DNA of 64,000 nt from an uncultured Clostridia bacterium (GCA_904393115.1 CAJFMX010000011.1:16210-80209); one strand, 5' to 3'; positions 32,398 to 40,686 are shown, counted from the stretch's first letter. Program-made: numbers and translations. Notes: a model not told the origin generated them from the letters alone.

Positions 32398-33354
32398 TTG
32401 AAGAACCTGGCTCTGCTCCTCGTCCCGCTCCTGCTGGCCGCGCTCCTGTGCGGGTGCGGCGTTTCGGAGGAGGCGCTGCGGCCCTACCTCTCCCCGCCGG
32501 GCACGGCGCCTGCGCCGACGACAAGCCCGACGCCGACGGCCGCCCCGGCGCTTGCGCCGACGCCAAGCCCAACGCCGACCCCGCAGCCGACGGCCGCCCC
32601 GACGCCAAGCCCAACGCCCACCCCGCAGCCGGACCTCACCGCCCTGGATCTAAAGACGCTCTTCCTGACGGAGAACAGCGCGGTGACGGACTGGCCCGCG
32701 GCGGCGGAGCGCCTGCCGCGCCAGCTGGTCCTCGGGGAACCGGTGGCAAGGGACGCGCAGGTCGAGCCCCTCTCCCTGCCCGAGGGTGTGAACACGCGCG
32801 GCGAGGCCTTTGCGCTTGCCCTGCAGCACCTGCGCGATTCGGTCCCGGAGCTTGCGGACTGGGATCTGCGCGCCTTTTCCGCGTCTGTCATTCTGGACGC
32901 CTGGCCGGACCCGCCGCAGGCGGAGCTGACGGAAAAGCGGAAGTACATCTACGCTTCCATCACGAACCTGGAGATTCAGCCGCTCTACGATGGGATTCCG
33001 CTGAGCGACGCCTGGTATCACCGGGACGCCTCCTTCTTCAGCCGCGAGGAGACAGAGGAGCTCGGAGTTTCGCGATGCGACATCCACGAGATGGAGCCGG
33101 CGCAGATGGAGGCCCTGCCGCTGCTGACGGCCCCGGCGGCGCTCGGGGCGCTGGACGCCTACCGCCTGGAGGCGCGCCAGCAGCCGGACGCGGTCGTGTG
33201 GATGGAGCCGGTCTATGCGAGCATCGGCACGATCGACTCCGAGAACACCTACAGCCTCTACTGGCGCCTGTACCTGGACGACGGCACCGGCTACTACGTC
33301 AACGCCATGAGCGGCCGCGTCTGGTGCGACAGCAAGGAACATGATGAATACTGA
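32398..33354 (+). CDS. Secreted lipoprotein with Pro/Thr-rich linker
   Basis: 318 residues, unrecognised overall. The signal peptide is hydrophobic with lipobox LCGC near residue 18. Residues about 35-75 form a repetitive linker of Pro, Thr, Ser and Ala, of the kind used as a spacer to lift a domain from the membrane. The remaining roughly 240 residues form a globular domain with several Trp and Tyr, and a C-terminal YLDDGTGYYVNAMSGRVW that resembles the C-terminal strand of PepSY/YycI-like secreted regulators, but this is weak. I chose the TTG at 32398 because GGAGGT lies seven bases upstream and a GTG further up overlaps that RBS. Confidence 0.75.
   Translation: MKNLALLLVPLLLAALLCGCGVSEEALRPYLSPPGTAPAPTTSPTPTAAPALAPTPSPTPTPQPTAAPTPSPTPTPQPDLTALDLKTLFLTENSAVTDWPAAAERLPRQLVLGEPVARDAQVEPLSLPEGVNTRGEAFALALQHLRDSVPELADWDLRAFSASVILDAWPDPPQAELTEKRKYIYASITNLEIQPLYDGIPLSDAWYHRDASFFSREETEELGVSRCDIHEMEPAQMEALPLLTAPAALGALDAYRLEARQQPDAVVWMEPVYASIGTIDSENTYSLYWRLYLDDGTGYYVNAMSGRVWCDSKEHDEY
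32517..32632 (+). repeat. Direct repeats encoding the Pro/Thr linker
   Basis: Two near-identical stretches of about 45 bases (containing GCCAAGCCCAACGCC and CCGCAGCCGACGGCC) encode the APTPSPTPTPQP units. Such low-complexity DNA varies easily in copy number. Confidence 0.7.
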
Positions 33355-33446
33355 CGCGGGTTTTTGCGGGCGCAGCGGGGAGCCGCGGCGCCCGCTTCCG
33401 CCCCTGCCCGCCAAAAAGGCGAGAAAACCCGCGTTTTTGCCCGTAT
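33353..33446 (+). terminator. Large nested terminator structure after the lipoprotein gene
   Basis: The outer stem ACGCGGGTTTT/AAAACCCGCGT encloses an inner GCGGGCGC/GCGCCCGC hairpin and ends in TTTTT. It lies ahead of the tRNA promoter. Confidence 0.7.
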
Positions 33447-33489
33447 GGGAAAGAGAGGGAAAAATCTATGGCAAAAACGCAAAAAAACT

Positions 33490-33518
33490 GTTGACAAAAA
33501 CCACCTGCTTGCGTATAA
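33490..33518 (+). promoter_or_regulatory. Promoter of the tRNA cluster
   Basis: TTGACA (33490-33495), 17-base spacer, TATAAT (33513-33518), perfect consensus, about 62 bases before the first tRNA. Confidence 0.95.
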
Positions 33519-33579
33519 TAGTCCATGTCGCCGAGAGATGCGGGACGCAAGAGATGCGAAAGCGGGACGAGGCGGTCAG

Positions 33580-33655
33580 GGGAGCATAGCTCAGCTGGGA
33601 GAGCACTTGCCTTACAAGCAAGGGGTCACAGGTTCGAGCCCTGTTGTTCCCACCA
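33580..33655 (+). tRNA. tRNA-Val (anticodon TAC)
   Basis: Acceptor GGGAGCA/TGTTCCC, anticodon loop CTTACAA giving TAC, T-loop TTCGAGC, encoded CCA. First of five tRNAs in one transcript. Confidence 0.97.
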
Positions 33656-33662
33656 AAGAGAT

Positions 33663-33739
33663 GGCGCGGTAGTTCAGTTGGTTAGAATGCCAGCCTGTCA
33701 CGCTGGAGGTCGAGGGTTCGAGCCCCTTCCGCGTCGCCA
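33663..33739 (+). tRNA. tRNA-Asp (anticodon GTC)
   Basis: Acceptor GGCGCGG/CCGCGTC, anticodon loop CTGTCAC giving GTC, discriminator G, encoded CCA. Confidence 0.97.
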
Positions 33740-33744
33740 TGTAT

Positions 33745-33820
33745 GCCTGGGTAGCTCAGCTGGTAGAGCAGCAGACTGAAAATCTGCGTGTCGGTGGTTC
33801 AACTCCGCCCCTAGGCACCA
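33745..33820 (+). tRNA. tRNA-Phe (anticodon GAA)
   Basis: Acceptor GCCTGGG/CCTAGGC, anticodon loop CTGAAAA giving GAA, discriminator A, encoded CCA. Confidence 0.97.
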
Positions 33821-33823
33821 TTT

Positions 33824-33898
33824 GCGGTAGTAGCTCAGTGGTAGAGTGCCACCTTGCCAAGGTGGATGTCGCGGGTCCGAATCCCGTCTACCGCTCCA
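33824..33898 (+). tRNA. tRNA-Gly (anticodon GCC), unusual T-loop
   Basis: Acceptor GCGGTAG/CTACCGC, anticodon loop TTGCCAA giving GCC, discriminator T, encoded CCA. The T-loop reads TCCGAAT: the normally invariant T at position 55 (pseudouridine in RNA) is C. The D-loop still has GG. Confidence 0.95.
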
Positions 33899-33908
33899 CA
33901 AAACTTAC

Positions 33909-33935
33909 GATGCCCATGCTCCACAGCGTGGGCAT
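33909..33935 (+). repeat. Hairpin between tRNA-Gly and tRNA-Cys
   Basis: An 11-bp stem (ATGCCCATGCT with AGCGTGGGCAT) with a short loop and no T-tract. Probably an RNA processing element in the tRNA precursor. Confidence 0.6.
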
Positions 33936-33943
33936 ATAAGTCT

Positions 33944-34018
33944 GGTGCCATAGCCAAGAGGTAAGGCAAAGGTCTGCAAAACCTTCATTCCCCGGTTCAA
34001 ATCCGGGTGGCACCTCCA
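33944..34018 (+). tRNA. tRNA-Cys (anticodon GCA)
   Basis: Acceptor GGTGCCA/TGGCACC, anticodon loop CTGCAAA giving GCA, discriminator T, encoded CCA. Last tRNA of the cluster. Confidence 0.97.
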
Positions 34019-34021
34019 CAA

Positions 34022-34055
34022 GAAACGCCTTGGGAAGCAGTTCCCAAGGCGTTTT
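34022..34055 (+). terminator. Terminator of the tRNA cluster
   Basis: AAACGCCTTGGGAA-GCAG-TTCCCAAGGCGTTTT, a 14-bp stem with a short T-tract. Confidence 0.85.
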
Positions 34056-34091
34056 CCGTATCTACCATTCCAAAAGGAGGTCCTCTCCCCC

Positions 34092-34553
34092 ATGCAGCGC
34101 ATCTGTTTCGTGTGCACAGGCAACATCTGCCGCAGCCCGATGGCGGAATTCCTCTTCCGGGATCTGGCGCAGCGCGCCGGGCTCGGCGGCGCGTTTTCGG
34201 TCGCCTCCGCCGCGGTGAGCGACGAGGAGTGCGGCAACCCCGTCTACCCGCCGGCGCGCCGCATGCTCTCGGCGCACGGCATCGACTGCCGCGGCAAGAC
34301 CGCAAGGCAGCTCCGGCCGCAGGACGCGGAGGCGTTCGACCTGTTCGTGGGCATGGACGATTCCAACCTGCGCGGGATGCGCCGCATCCTCGGCCCCGCG
34401 GCGCAGGGGCGCATCCACCTGCTGCTCGAGTACGCGGACCGGCCCGGCCAGGAGGTGGCGGACCCGTGGTACACCGGGGACTTCGCCGCCGCCTGGGCCG
34501 ACATCGCCGCGGGCTGCGCGGGCCTGCTGCGCGCCCTCTCCCCGACCCGCTAA
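34092..34553 (+). CDS. Low-molecular-weight protein-tyrosine phosphatase
   Basis: 153 residues, cytoplasmic. P-loop CTGNICRS with nucleophile Cys8 and Arg14 at the N-terminus, and the general-acid Asp in VADPWY near residue 120: the complete LMW-PTP set. It dephosphorylates protein tyrosines or arginines, or small phosphates, depending on subgroup. RBS AAAAGGAGG. It follows the tRNA terminator and has its own terminator. An arsenate-reductase role is unlikely, as no ars genes are nearby. Confidence 0.92.
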   Translation: MQRICFVCTGNICRSPMAEFLFRDLAQRAGLGGAFSVASAAVSDEECGNPVYPPARRMLSAHGIDCRGKTARQLRPQDAEAFDLFVGMDDSNLRGMRRILGPAAQGRIHLLLEYADRPGQEVADPWYTGDFAAAWADIAAGCAGLLRALSPTR

Positions 34554-34558
34554 AGAAA

Positions 34559-34599
34559 CGCGCGCCCGAAGGCGAGTGCCCTCGGGCGCGTGTTTTTTT
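34559..34599 (+). terminator. Terminator of the LMW phosphatase gene
   Basis: CGCGCCCGA/TCGGGCGCG stem with AGGC/GCCC interior and seven T. It also works as a hairpin on the opposite strand for the convergent protease gene. Confidence 0.88.
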
Positions 34600-34607
34600 G
34601 GGGGGAG

Positions 34608-35846
34608 TTAGGCGGCGGCCTCCTCCGCCTCGATCATGGAGCGGAGCTGGGCCATGCCCTCGATGTACTGCACGTCGTTCTCCTCCGTGCGCAGGAGCGG
34701 GTTGGCGCGCAGCTCCTCGGGCTGCTCGACGACGATGTCGGGCGTGAGGCCCTCGCCGTTCCAGTTGCGGCCGAGCGGCGAGTAGGCGCGCACGGTCGTC
34801 AGGTGCAGGCCGGAGCCGTCCGAGGAGACGGTGTAGGTGCTCTGGCCGATGGCCTTGCCAAAGGTGGTCGTGCCCATGACGGTGGCCACCTGGTAGTCCT
34901 GCAGGGCCGCGATGAGCACCTCCGAGGCGCTGGCGGTGTTCTCGTCGCAGAGCACGACGAGCGGCAGGCCGACCATGTAGGCGTTGGACTCATACTCCTG
35001 GCGGTTGCCGTCGTGGTCCTCGGTGTAGAAGATCAGGCCCTCGGGCAGGAGCAGGTCCGCGATGGGCTGCAGGATGTTGTCCGCGCCGCCGCCGTTGCCG
35101 CGCAGGTCCAGGAGGATGCCCTTCATGTCGTTCTCCTGGCCGTACTGGATGGCCTCCTCAAAGGCGGTGTCCGCGTTTGTGGAGAAGGCGGAGAGCGTGA
35201 TGCGCAGGATGCCGTCCTCGGTCATGTCGTACTCGACGTCCACGACCTCGACCTCGCGGCGCACCATGGGGAAGTCGATCTCCTCCTCGCCGCGCAGGAC
35301 CGTCATGGTCAGCTCCGTGCCCGCCTCGCCGCGGACCAGGCTCGTCACCGCCGCGGTGTCCATGCTGCGGATGTCCTCGCCGTTGACGCCGATGAGCTGG
35401 TCGCCCACCTGCATGCCGGCCTCGCTCGCGGGGCTGTCCGGATAGATGCGGGTCAGGATCATGGAGCCGTCCTCCGGGTCGGTGGTGAAGGTCGCGCCGA
35501 CGCCGACGTAGCGGCCGGAATCGCTCTCCTGCAGGGAGGCCATGTCCTCGGGCGTGAGGTAGTAGGAATAGGGATCGCCCAGGAGCGCGACCATGCCGTA
35601 GGCGGCGTTCTCGATGAGCTCCTCGGCGCTGACGTCGTCCACGTACGCGCTCTCGATGACGCTCATGAGGTTGGTCAGCTTGGAATACCGCTGCAGGGTC
35701 GCGTACTCCTCCTGCGAGATGACGACGGTTTCGCCCTGGTCCAGGCGCACGCTGGAGACGATCAGCAGCGTCGCGCCGGAGGCGATCAGGCCCGTCGCCA
35801 GGACCAGCACCAGCGTATAGATCAGGATGGGGAGTGCCTTTTTCAT
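34608..35846 (-). CDS. S41-family C-terminal processing protease with PDZ domain
   Basis: 412 residues, exported and membrane-anchored by an N-terminal helix (about 7-30). Helical segment with YVDDVSAEELIENAAYGMVALLGDPYSYYLTPED, a PDZ domain (YVGVGATF ... SPASEAGMQVGDQLIGVNG), then the Ser/Lys protease core: LDLRGNGGG, DENTASASE (Ser) and TFGKAIGQ (Lys). Cleaves C-terminal tails of envelope proteins, possibly in cell-wall or spore-related pathways. Start at the ATG at 35846. Confidence 0.93.
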   Translation of the reverse strand: MKKALPILIYTLVLVLATGLIASGATLLIVSSVRLDQGETVVISQEEYATLQRYSKLTNLMSVIESAYVDDVSAEELIENAAYGMVALLGDPYSYYLTPEDMASLQESDSGRYVGVGATFTTDPEDGSMILTRIYPDSPASEAGMQVGDQLIGVNGEDIRSMDTAAVTSLVRGEAGTELTMTVLRGEEEIDFPMVRREVEVVDVEYDMTEDGILRITLSAFSTNADTAFEEAIQYGQENDMKGILLDLRGNGGGADNILQPIADLLLPEGLIFYTEDHDGNRQEYESNAYMVGLPLVVLCDENTASASEVLIAALQDYQVATVMGTTTFGKAIGQSTYTVSSDGSGLHLTTVRAYSPLGRNWNGEGLTPDIVVEQPEELRANPLLRTEENDVQYIEGMAQLRSMIEAEEAAA

Positions 35847-35890
35847 TCTCGTCTGTCCTCCGGGATGTGGTAGTGGTTTTTTGCAGATGC

Positions 35891-35928
35891 AAAAAAGGGA
35901 GGCGCGGCCGCGCTGCGGCTGCTCCCCC
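35891..35928 (-). terminator. Terminator after the CdaR-type gene, overlapping the protease start site
   Basis: Minus strand GGGAG...CTCCC with inner CCGC/GCGG and six T. The predicted protease start site (about 35923) lies inside the left arm, so transcripts from that promoter would lack the stem. Confidence 0.65.
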
Positions 35929-35929
35929 T

Positions 35930-35958
35930 ATTGTAAACCCTCGCAGGGGTTTTGTCCA
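35930..35958 (-). promoter_or_regulatory. Promoter of the S41 protease gene
   Basis: Minus strand TGGACA (35953-35958), 17-base spacer, TACAAT (35930-35935). Confidence 0.65.
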
Positions 35959-35990
35959 TCGAATCCTCGCGCATTTTTGCGCGGCGGGCT

Positions 35991-37058
35991 TTAGAGTGCG
36001 GGCTTCTGCCCCTCGCCCACGTGGCCGAGCATGCGCAGCATCTTGAAGGTGATCGCGTCGTCGAAGGCGCGCAGGTCCAGGCCCGTAGCCTTTTGGACCT
36101 TGTCCAGGCGGTAGACGAGCGTATTGCGGTGGATGTAGAGCTGGCGCGCGGCCTCGGAGACGTTCAGATGGCAGTCGAAGAACTTGTCGATGGTCTGGAC
36201 CATCTCCTCGTTGAACACGCGGGCGTTCTTCTTATTGAAGAGCATCTCGTAATAGCGGCGGGCGGTCTCCGGCGGAATCTCGCACATGAAGCGCTCGATC
36301 AGCAGCGAGCGGTAGCTGTAGACCTTCCCGCCCGGGCGGAAGGCGCGGCCGATCTCCAGGGCGCGCCGCGCCTCGTGCAGCGAGCGGTTCATGCTCCCCA
36401 GGCTCATCTGGATCTCGCCGATGCCGGCCAGCAGCTTTGCTCCCGTCTCCTCCCCGACGGTCTCCATCACGGCCATGACCAGCTCGTTGAGCTCGTCGTA
36501 CTGCGTGCTCTCCATCGCGCGCAGGAGCACCGTGCTGTTGCGGCCGATGCGCACGATGAGGTCGTTCACGGAGCTGGAGAAGACCTCGCGCAGGGTCGAG
36601 GCGACGTCCTTGGCGTCCCCTTCGCTCTGGAAGAGCACGGCGCAGCGCTGGCGGTCCATCTCCAGGCCGTGCTCCAGGGCGAGGGTCTCCAGCTCCGTGC
36701 CGTCCAGGCCGTCCAGCAGCACGCGGCGCAGGACCTCGTCGCGGTCCATGTCCCGGTCGATGGACCGGGCGAGCGTGGAGAGCAGCGCGCCGGCGAGCTG
36801 CAGGATCTCCTGCCCGCCCGCAAGGTAGAGCGGAAGGCCCACGACCAGGCCCTTGAGGTTTGGCAGCCGCAGAAAGCGCATGGAGCCAAAGACCGCCATG
36901 TCCTCCTCCCAGGGGAGGGTCGGGATCTCCTCCTCGCGGATCTCGCGCGGGGAGGCGGGATAGACCTGTTCCCCCCCGGCGGTGTAGACGGTGACCGGCA
37001 GGTTGACCCCGGCCAGCGCCCTGTCGATCTGCTCGTAGAAGCGCTTGTCGATTCTCAT
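35991..37058 (-). CDS. CdaR/PucR-family transcriptional regulator (sugar diacid-type)
   Basis: 355 residues. A sensory N-terminal part is followed by the GGDEF-like PucR middle domain and the C-terminal PucR helix-turn-helix: NVSEAARQLYIHRNTLVYRLDKVQKATGLDL. By family it activates sugar-acid (glucarate, glycerate) or purine genes. It follows the MsmK/UgpC gene after a terminator, so it may control nearby sugar genes, but this is an inference. Starts at 37058 or 37070 are both possible; the GGAGG is close to the upstream ATG. Confidence 0.88.
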   Translation of the reverse strand: MRIDKRFYEQIDRALAGVNLPVTVYTAGGEQVYPASPREIREEEIPTLPWEEDMAVFGSMRFLRLPNLKGLVVGLPLYLAGGQEILQLAGALLSTLARSIDRDMDRDEVLRRVLLDGLDGTELETLALEHGLEMDRQRCAVLFQSEGDAKDVASTLREVFSSSVNDLIVRIGRNSTVLLRAMESTQYDELNELVMAVMETVGEETGAKLLAGIGEIQMSLGSMNRSLHEARRALEIGRAFRPGGKVYSYRSLLIERFMCEIPPETARRYYEMLFNKKNARVFNEEMVQTIDKFFDCHLNVSEAARQLYIHRNTLVYRLDKVQKATGLDLRAFDDAITFKMLRMLGHVGEGQKPAL

Positions 37059-37097
37059 GTTTCCCTTCATTCCTCCTCTCTTTTTTGCGGAGCCGGG

Positions 37098-37135
37098 AAA
37101 AAAGAAGTCGCCATGACAGGTTCTGCCATGGCGAC
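37098..37135 (-). terminator. Terminator of the MsmK/UgpC-type ATPase gene
   Basis: Minus strand stem GTCGCCATGGCAG...CTGTCATGGCGAC followed by TTCTTTTTT. Confidence 0.88.
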
Positions 37136-37154
37136 GAAAGCTCTGCGTTAAGCC

Positions 37155-38276
37155 TTATCGGTTCAGGATCGTAGCCTCGGTGTCCACGTCGAAGAAGTGC
37201 AGGCGGTTGGCGTCCAGCGCGATCTTGATCTTGTCGCCGGCACGGGAGGTGGAGCGAGCGTCAACGCGGGCGATGAAGCTGATGCCGGTGTCGACGGTCT
37301 TGAGGTAGAGGTAGGTCTCGGAGCCCATCAGCTCGACGACCTCGACGTCCGCGTCGATGATGGAGTCGGGAGAATTCTGCAGGAAGAGCTCTTCGTCGTG
37401 CAGGTTCTCGGGACGGATGCCCATCTTGACGGTCTTGCCGACGTAGGAGGGATCGGTCAGCTTCTTGATCTTGCCCTCGGGGACCTTGATCTCGTTCTGG
37501 CCGAAGACCGCGTACACGTCGTTGCCGCGGCGCTCGAGCTTGACGTCGAAGAAGTTCATCTGCGGGGAGCCGATGAAGCCGGCGACGAACAGGTTGCTCG
37601 GGTAGTCGAACACGTTCTGCGGGGTGTCGACCTGCTGGATGAAGCCGTCCTTCATGACGACGATGCGGGTGCCCATGGTCAGAGCCTCGGTCTGGTCGTG
37701 GGTAACGTAGATGAAGGTGGTCTGCAGGCGATGGTGCAGCTTGGTGATCTCGGTGCGCATCTGCACGCGGAGCTTGGCGTCCAGGTTGGACAGCGGTTCG
37801 TCCATCAGGAAGACCTTCGGCTCGCGGACGATGGCGCGGCCCAGGGCGACGCGCTGGCGCTGGCCGCCGGAGAGCGCCTTCGGCTTACGGGTGAGCAGGT
37901 GCTCGATGTCCAGGATCTTGGCCGCTTCCTTGACGCGGCGGTCGATCTCCGCCTTGGGGGTCTTGCGCAGCTTCAGACCAAAGGCCATGTTGTCGTAGAT
38001 GGTCATGTGGGGATACAGAGCGTAGTTCTGGAAAACCATCGCGATGTCGCGATCCTTGGGTGCAACATCGTTGACCAGCTTGTCGCCGATGTAGAGCTCG
38101 CCGTCGGAAATCTCTTCCAGGCCGGCGACCATGCGCAGCGTGGTGGACTTACCGCAACCAGAAGGTCCGACCAGAACGATGAACTCCTTGTCCTCGATGT
38201 CCAGCGTGAAGTCAGAAACTGCGGTGACTCCGCCGGCATAGATCTTATAGATGTGCTGCAAGGATAGGCTTGCCAT
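37155..38276 (-). CDS. Sugar ABC transporter ATPase, MsmK/UgpC type (orphan)
   Basis: 373 residues. Walker A GPSGCGKS (about 37-44), Q-loop QNYALYPHM, signature [14 protein letters not shown], Walker [15 protein letters not shown]-loop THDQ, then the C-terminal TOBE/regulatory domain (RPENL ... [10 protein letters not shown]), as in CUT1 carbohydrate ATPases that serve many sugar transporters. No permease or binding protein is adjacent, which fits a shared, orphan ATPase. RBS AGGAGG. Confidence 0.94.
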   Translation of the reverse strand: MASLSLQHIYKIYAGGVTAVSDFTLDIEDKEFIVLVGPSGCGKSTTLRMVAGLEEISDGELYIGDKLVNDVAPKDRDIAMVFQNYALYPHMTIYDNMAFGLKLRKTPKAEIDRRVKEAAKILDIEHLLTRKPKALSGGQRQRVALGRAIVREPKVFLMDEPLSNLDAKLRVQMRTEITKLHHRLQTTFIYVTHDQTEALTMGTRIVVMKDGFIQQVDTPQNVFDYPSNLFVAGFIGSPQMNFFDVKLERRGNDVYAVFGQNEIKVPEGKIKKLTDPSYVGKTVKMGIRPENLHDEELFLQNSPDSIIDADVEVVELMGSETYLYLKTVDTGISFIARVDARSTSRAGDKIKIALDANRLHFFDVDTEATILNR

Positions 38277-38321
38277 AGTGAACTACCTCCTACTTTTTGA
38301 ATGCCTTTTCGATTCGGCTTC

Positions 38322-38342
38322 GGTTTCACTGAAACCATTATA
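38322..38342 (-). promoter_or_regulatory. -10 box and start-site hairpin of the MsmK/UgpC-type gene
   Basis: TATAAT (38337-38342, minus strand) is directly followed by GGTTTCAGTGAAACC (38322-38336), a small perfect hairpin at the predicted mRNA 5' end. The -35 is poor. The AT-rich stretch 38340-38400 contains GATTAATTTAATC and no gene. Confidence 0.55.
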
Positions 38343-38471
38343 TATGTTATGATTAAATTAATCTACTGATTTTTTGCACAAAATTGCATGAGGTTTTTTT
38401 TGCATCACAGCCGGAAAATTTCACGAAAGCCCACGATGCGGTACATTCATTTCCTTTTTGTTACATCTCTG

Positions 38472-39632
38472 TTACATCTGTCGCATTGCGGTCACCGGAG
38501 AGACCGCCGCGGCCCGCATCGCGGGGTATACGCCGCACACCGCGCCGACCAGGCACGAGAAGGCGACCGAGCACAATACCACCCAGGGCACCGGGAAGGC
38601 CGCAATGCCGATGACCCTTTCCCCGAGGTCCGTCAGCACAAACCCGAGCGCCAGGCCGCCCAGCGCCCCGAGGGTTCCGTAGCAGGCGGCCTCGCAGACG
38701 AATTGCAGGAAGATCTCCCTGTCGCGCGCGCCCAGGGCCTTGCGGATGCCGATCTCGCCCCTGCGCTCGCGCACGCCGGTGAGCAGCACGTTCATCACGC
38801 CCACGCCGCCCGTGAGCATGCAGATGACCCCCACGACCGCCAGCACCGTGGAGACGATGCGCAGAATCCGCTCGGCCGACTCGATCTGCTCGGCCATGGA
38901 GGAGACGGTGAACTCGTCCCCGGCGGCGTGCACCGGGCGCAGGGCGGCCTTGGCCTCCGCCGCCGCGGCGCCGACGGACTTGTTCCCCACCCGCACGATG
39001 ATCTCGCTCATCCCCTCGTCCCCGGCCGTGAGCGCATAGGCGGACAGCGGCAGGTAGATCTTGGGCTTGCTGTCGGAGACGACGTACTCCGAGCGGTTGG
39101 CCGCCAGCACCCCCACGACCGTGTAGCGCGTCGTGCCGACGGTCACCTTCTGGCCGATGCAGTCCGCGCTGCCGAAGAGCTCCCCGGCGACGGCGTCCTC
39201 CAGCACGGCGGCGCGCAGCACGTTCTCCTCGTCCTCCGCGCGCAGAAAGCGCCCGCGCGCGAGCGTCAGGTTCTCGATCTGCGCGTAGTCCGCGGTCGTG
39301 GCGACCACGGCGCAGGCCATGGCGCGCGTCCCGTTTTTGGCCTGCAGGGCGGCGTAGCGCACGGGCGCGACGGCCTGGCCCACCGCCTGCAGGGCGCGCA
39401 CGTCGTCCTCGTCCATGGGCAGGGCGTTGCCGGCCTTCGCCTCGACCCAGATGCGGTCCACGCCGAAGCGGTTCATCTCCCCGCGCACCTCCTGCACCGC
39501 GGCGATGCCCAGGGAGCCGATGGCGATGCACGCCCCCACCCCGATGGACAGCCCCAGCACCGTCAGGAACGCGCGCGTGCGGTTCTCCCGCAGGGAGGAA
39601 AGGGCCGTGCGCACCACGTCCGCGGCCCTCAC
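38472..39632 (-). CDS. MacB/FtsX-type ABC transporter permease without an ATPase domain
   Basis: 386 residues. Typical MacB/LolC layout: N-terminal helix (RTRAFLTVLGLSIGVGA), the periplasmic-type MacB_PCD domain (about 55-220), then three helices at the C-terminus with GVMNVLLTGVRERRGEIGIRKALGA. Start is GTG at 39632, overlapping the stop of the adaptor gene (GTGA), with GGGGAGG upstream. No ATPase gene follows, so energy must come from an ATPase elsewhere or the gene was lost. Confidence 0.88.
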   Translation of the reverse strand: MRAADVVRTALSSLRENRTRAFLTVLGLSIGVGACIAIGSLGIAAVQEVRGEMNRFGVDRIWVEAKAGNALPMDEDDVRALQAVGQAVAPVRYAALQAKNGTRAMACAVVATTADYAQIENLTLARGRFLRAEDEENVLRAAVLEDAVAGELFGSADCIGQKVTVGTTRYTVVGVLAANRSEYVVSDSKPKIYLPLSAYALTAGDEGMSEIIVRVGNKSVGAAAAEAKAALRPVHAAGDEFTVSSMAEQIESAERILRIVSTVLAVVGVICMLTGGVGVMNVLLTGVRERRGEIGIRKALGARDREIFLQFVCEAACYGTLGALGGLALGFVLTDLGERVIGIAAFPVPWVVLCSVAFSCLVGAVCGVYPAMRAAAVSPVTAMRQM

Positions 39633-40489
39633 GCTTCCGCCTCCCCGAGGATGACCTGCGTGCCCACCGGCGGCCCGGACAGGAGCTGCACGTAGAGCGC
39701 GTCGCACAGGCCCGTGGTCACCGGCACGCAGACCGCGCCCTGCTCCGTCAGGCACCGGATCGTGCCGTCGCCCTGCACGGCCTGCAGGGGCACGCTGGGG
39801 CCGCTCGCTTCTTCCAACAGGAGCGAAACCTCCACCTGCATCCCCGCCTCCAGCGCGGCAAGGCCGCCGCCCTCCAGGCGCAGGGCGTACTGCGCCGCCG
39901 CGCCCGGCGCGGCATCGATCGCGGAAATGCGGGCAGAATAGGTGCGGCCGCTGCGCGCGACCTCCGCCGCCATGTCCAGGGCCACGTCCTCCCGCAGGCT
40001 CTCCGGCAGCAGGGCGGTGACCGCCTTTTCGGCGGAGACCACGCGCCCCACCTCCGCGCCGGCAAGGACGCTCTTTCCCACCTGCGCCGAGAAGCTCTGC
40101 AGAATCCCGTCCTCCGGTGCGGTGATTGTGCACAGCGCCAGCGCCGCCTCGGCCGTCTCGGCCGTCTCGCCCGGCTCGCCCTGGGCAGCCGACCCGGCCC
40201 GGGTGCGCAGGAGCAGCGCGAGCTCGCCCGCGGCCGGCTCGATCTCCAGCAGCGCCTGCCCGGCGATCACGCGGTCGCCCTCCTGTGCGAAGACGCGCGC
40301 GACCGTGCCCGAGAGCGCGGGCGCAACGACGTGCGTTTGCGCATAGTCCACGCTGCCCACGATCTCGATCTCCTCAGCGATGTCCCGCACCTCCACCGCC
40401 GTGAGCTCGTATTCCGGCTCCCGCTCCGCCGTAAAGACCAGCCCTGCGCACAGCGCGAGCGCCGCAAGGATCATCAACCCCATTTTCAT
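39629..40489 (-). CDS. MacA/HlyD-type membrane-fusion adaptor protein
   Basis: 286 residues with one N-terminal anchor or signal segment. A short lipoyl-like fold (GSVDYAQTHVVAPALSGTVARVFAQEGDRVIAGQALLEIEP and APEDGILQSFSAQVGKSVLAGAEVG) surrounds a very short helical hairpin, and a beta-barrel domain follows. It acts outside the membrane, linking an efflux permease to cargo. It overlaps the permease gene. The usual MacB-type ATPase is missing. Confidence 0.88.
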   Translation of the reverse strand: MKMGLMILAALALCAGLVFTAEREPEYELTAVEVRDIAEEIEIVGSVDYAQTHVVAPALSGTVARVFAQEGDRVIAGQALLEIEPAAGELALLLRTRAGSAAQGEPGETAETAEAALALCTITAPEDGILQSFSAQVGKSVLAGAEVGRVVSAEKAVTALLPESLREDVALDMAAEVARSGRTYSARISAIDAAPGAAAQYALRLEGGGLAALEAGMQVEVSLLLEEASGPSVPLQAVQGDGTIRCLTEQGAVCVPVTTGLCDALYVQLLSGPPVGTQVILGEAEA

Positions 40490-40568
40490 ACCGCACCCCC
40501 CATTCTGTCAAGCACCTGTATTTTGCGCCGCCGGGGTGCGGTTCATGCCGGTTTGCTGCCGCAAAGAT

Positions 40569-40598
40569 TTTACAACGGCGCGCCTTCTGTGGTATCAT
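40569..40598 (+). promoter_or_regulatory. Promoter of the alpha/beta hydrolase gene
   Basis: TTTACA (40569-40574), 18-base spacer, TATCAT (40593-40598). Confidence 0.68.
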
Positions 40599-40686
40599 GG
40601 AAAAAAGGAAGGCGCGCAAAGGGGGCGCTGCGCCCCGTCCCCTCCGAATATAAGGAAGGGAGTCCGCGCGCAAAGGGGGGAAATTC

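Noticed and set aside
36391..36828. Other frames over the CdaR-type gene
   Set aside because: Antisense shadow with no RBS or motif.
40490..40560. TTGACA at about 40505 as a promoter for the MacA-like gene
   Set aside because: A fitting -10 would fall in or after the start codon; no spacing of 16-18 gives a usable box.
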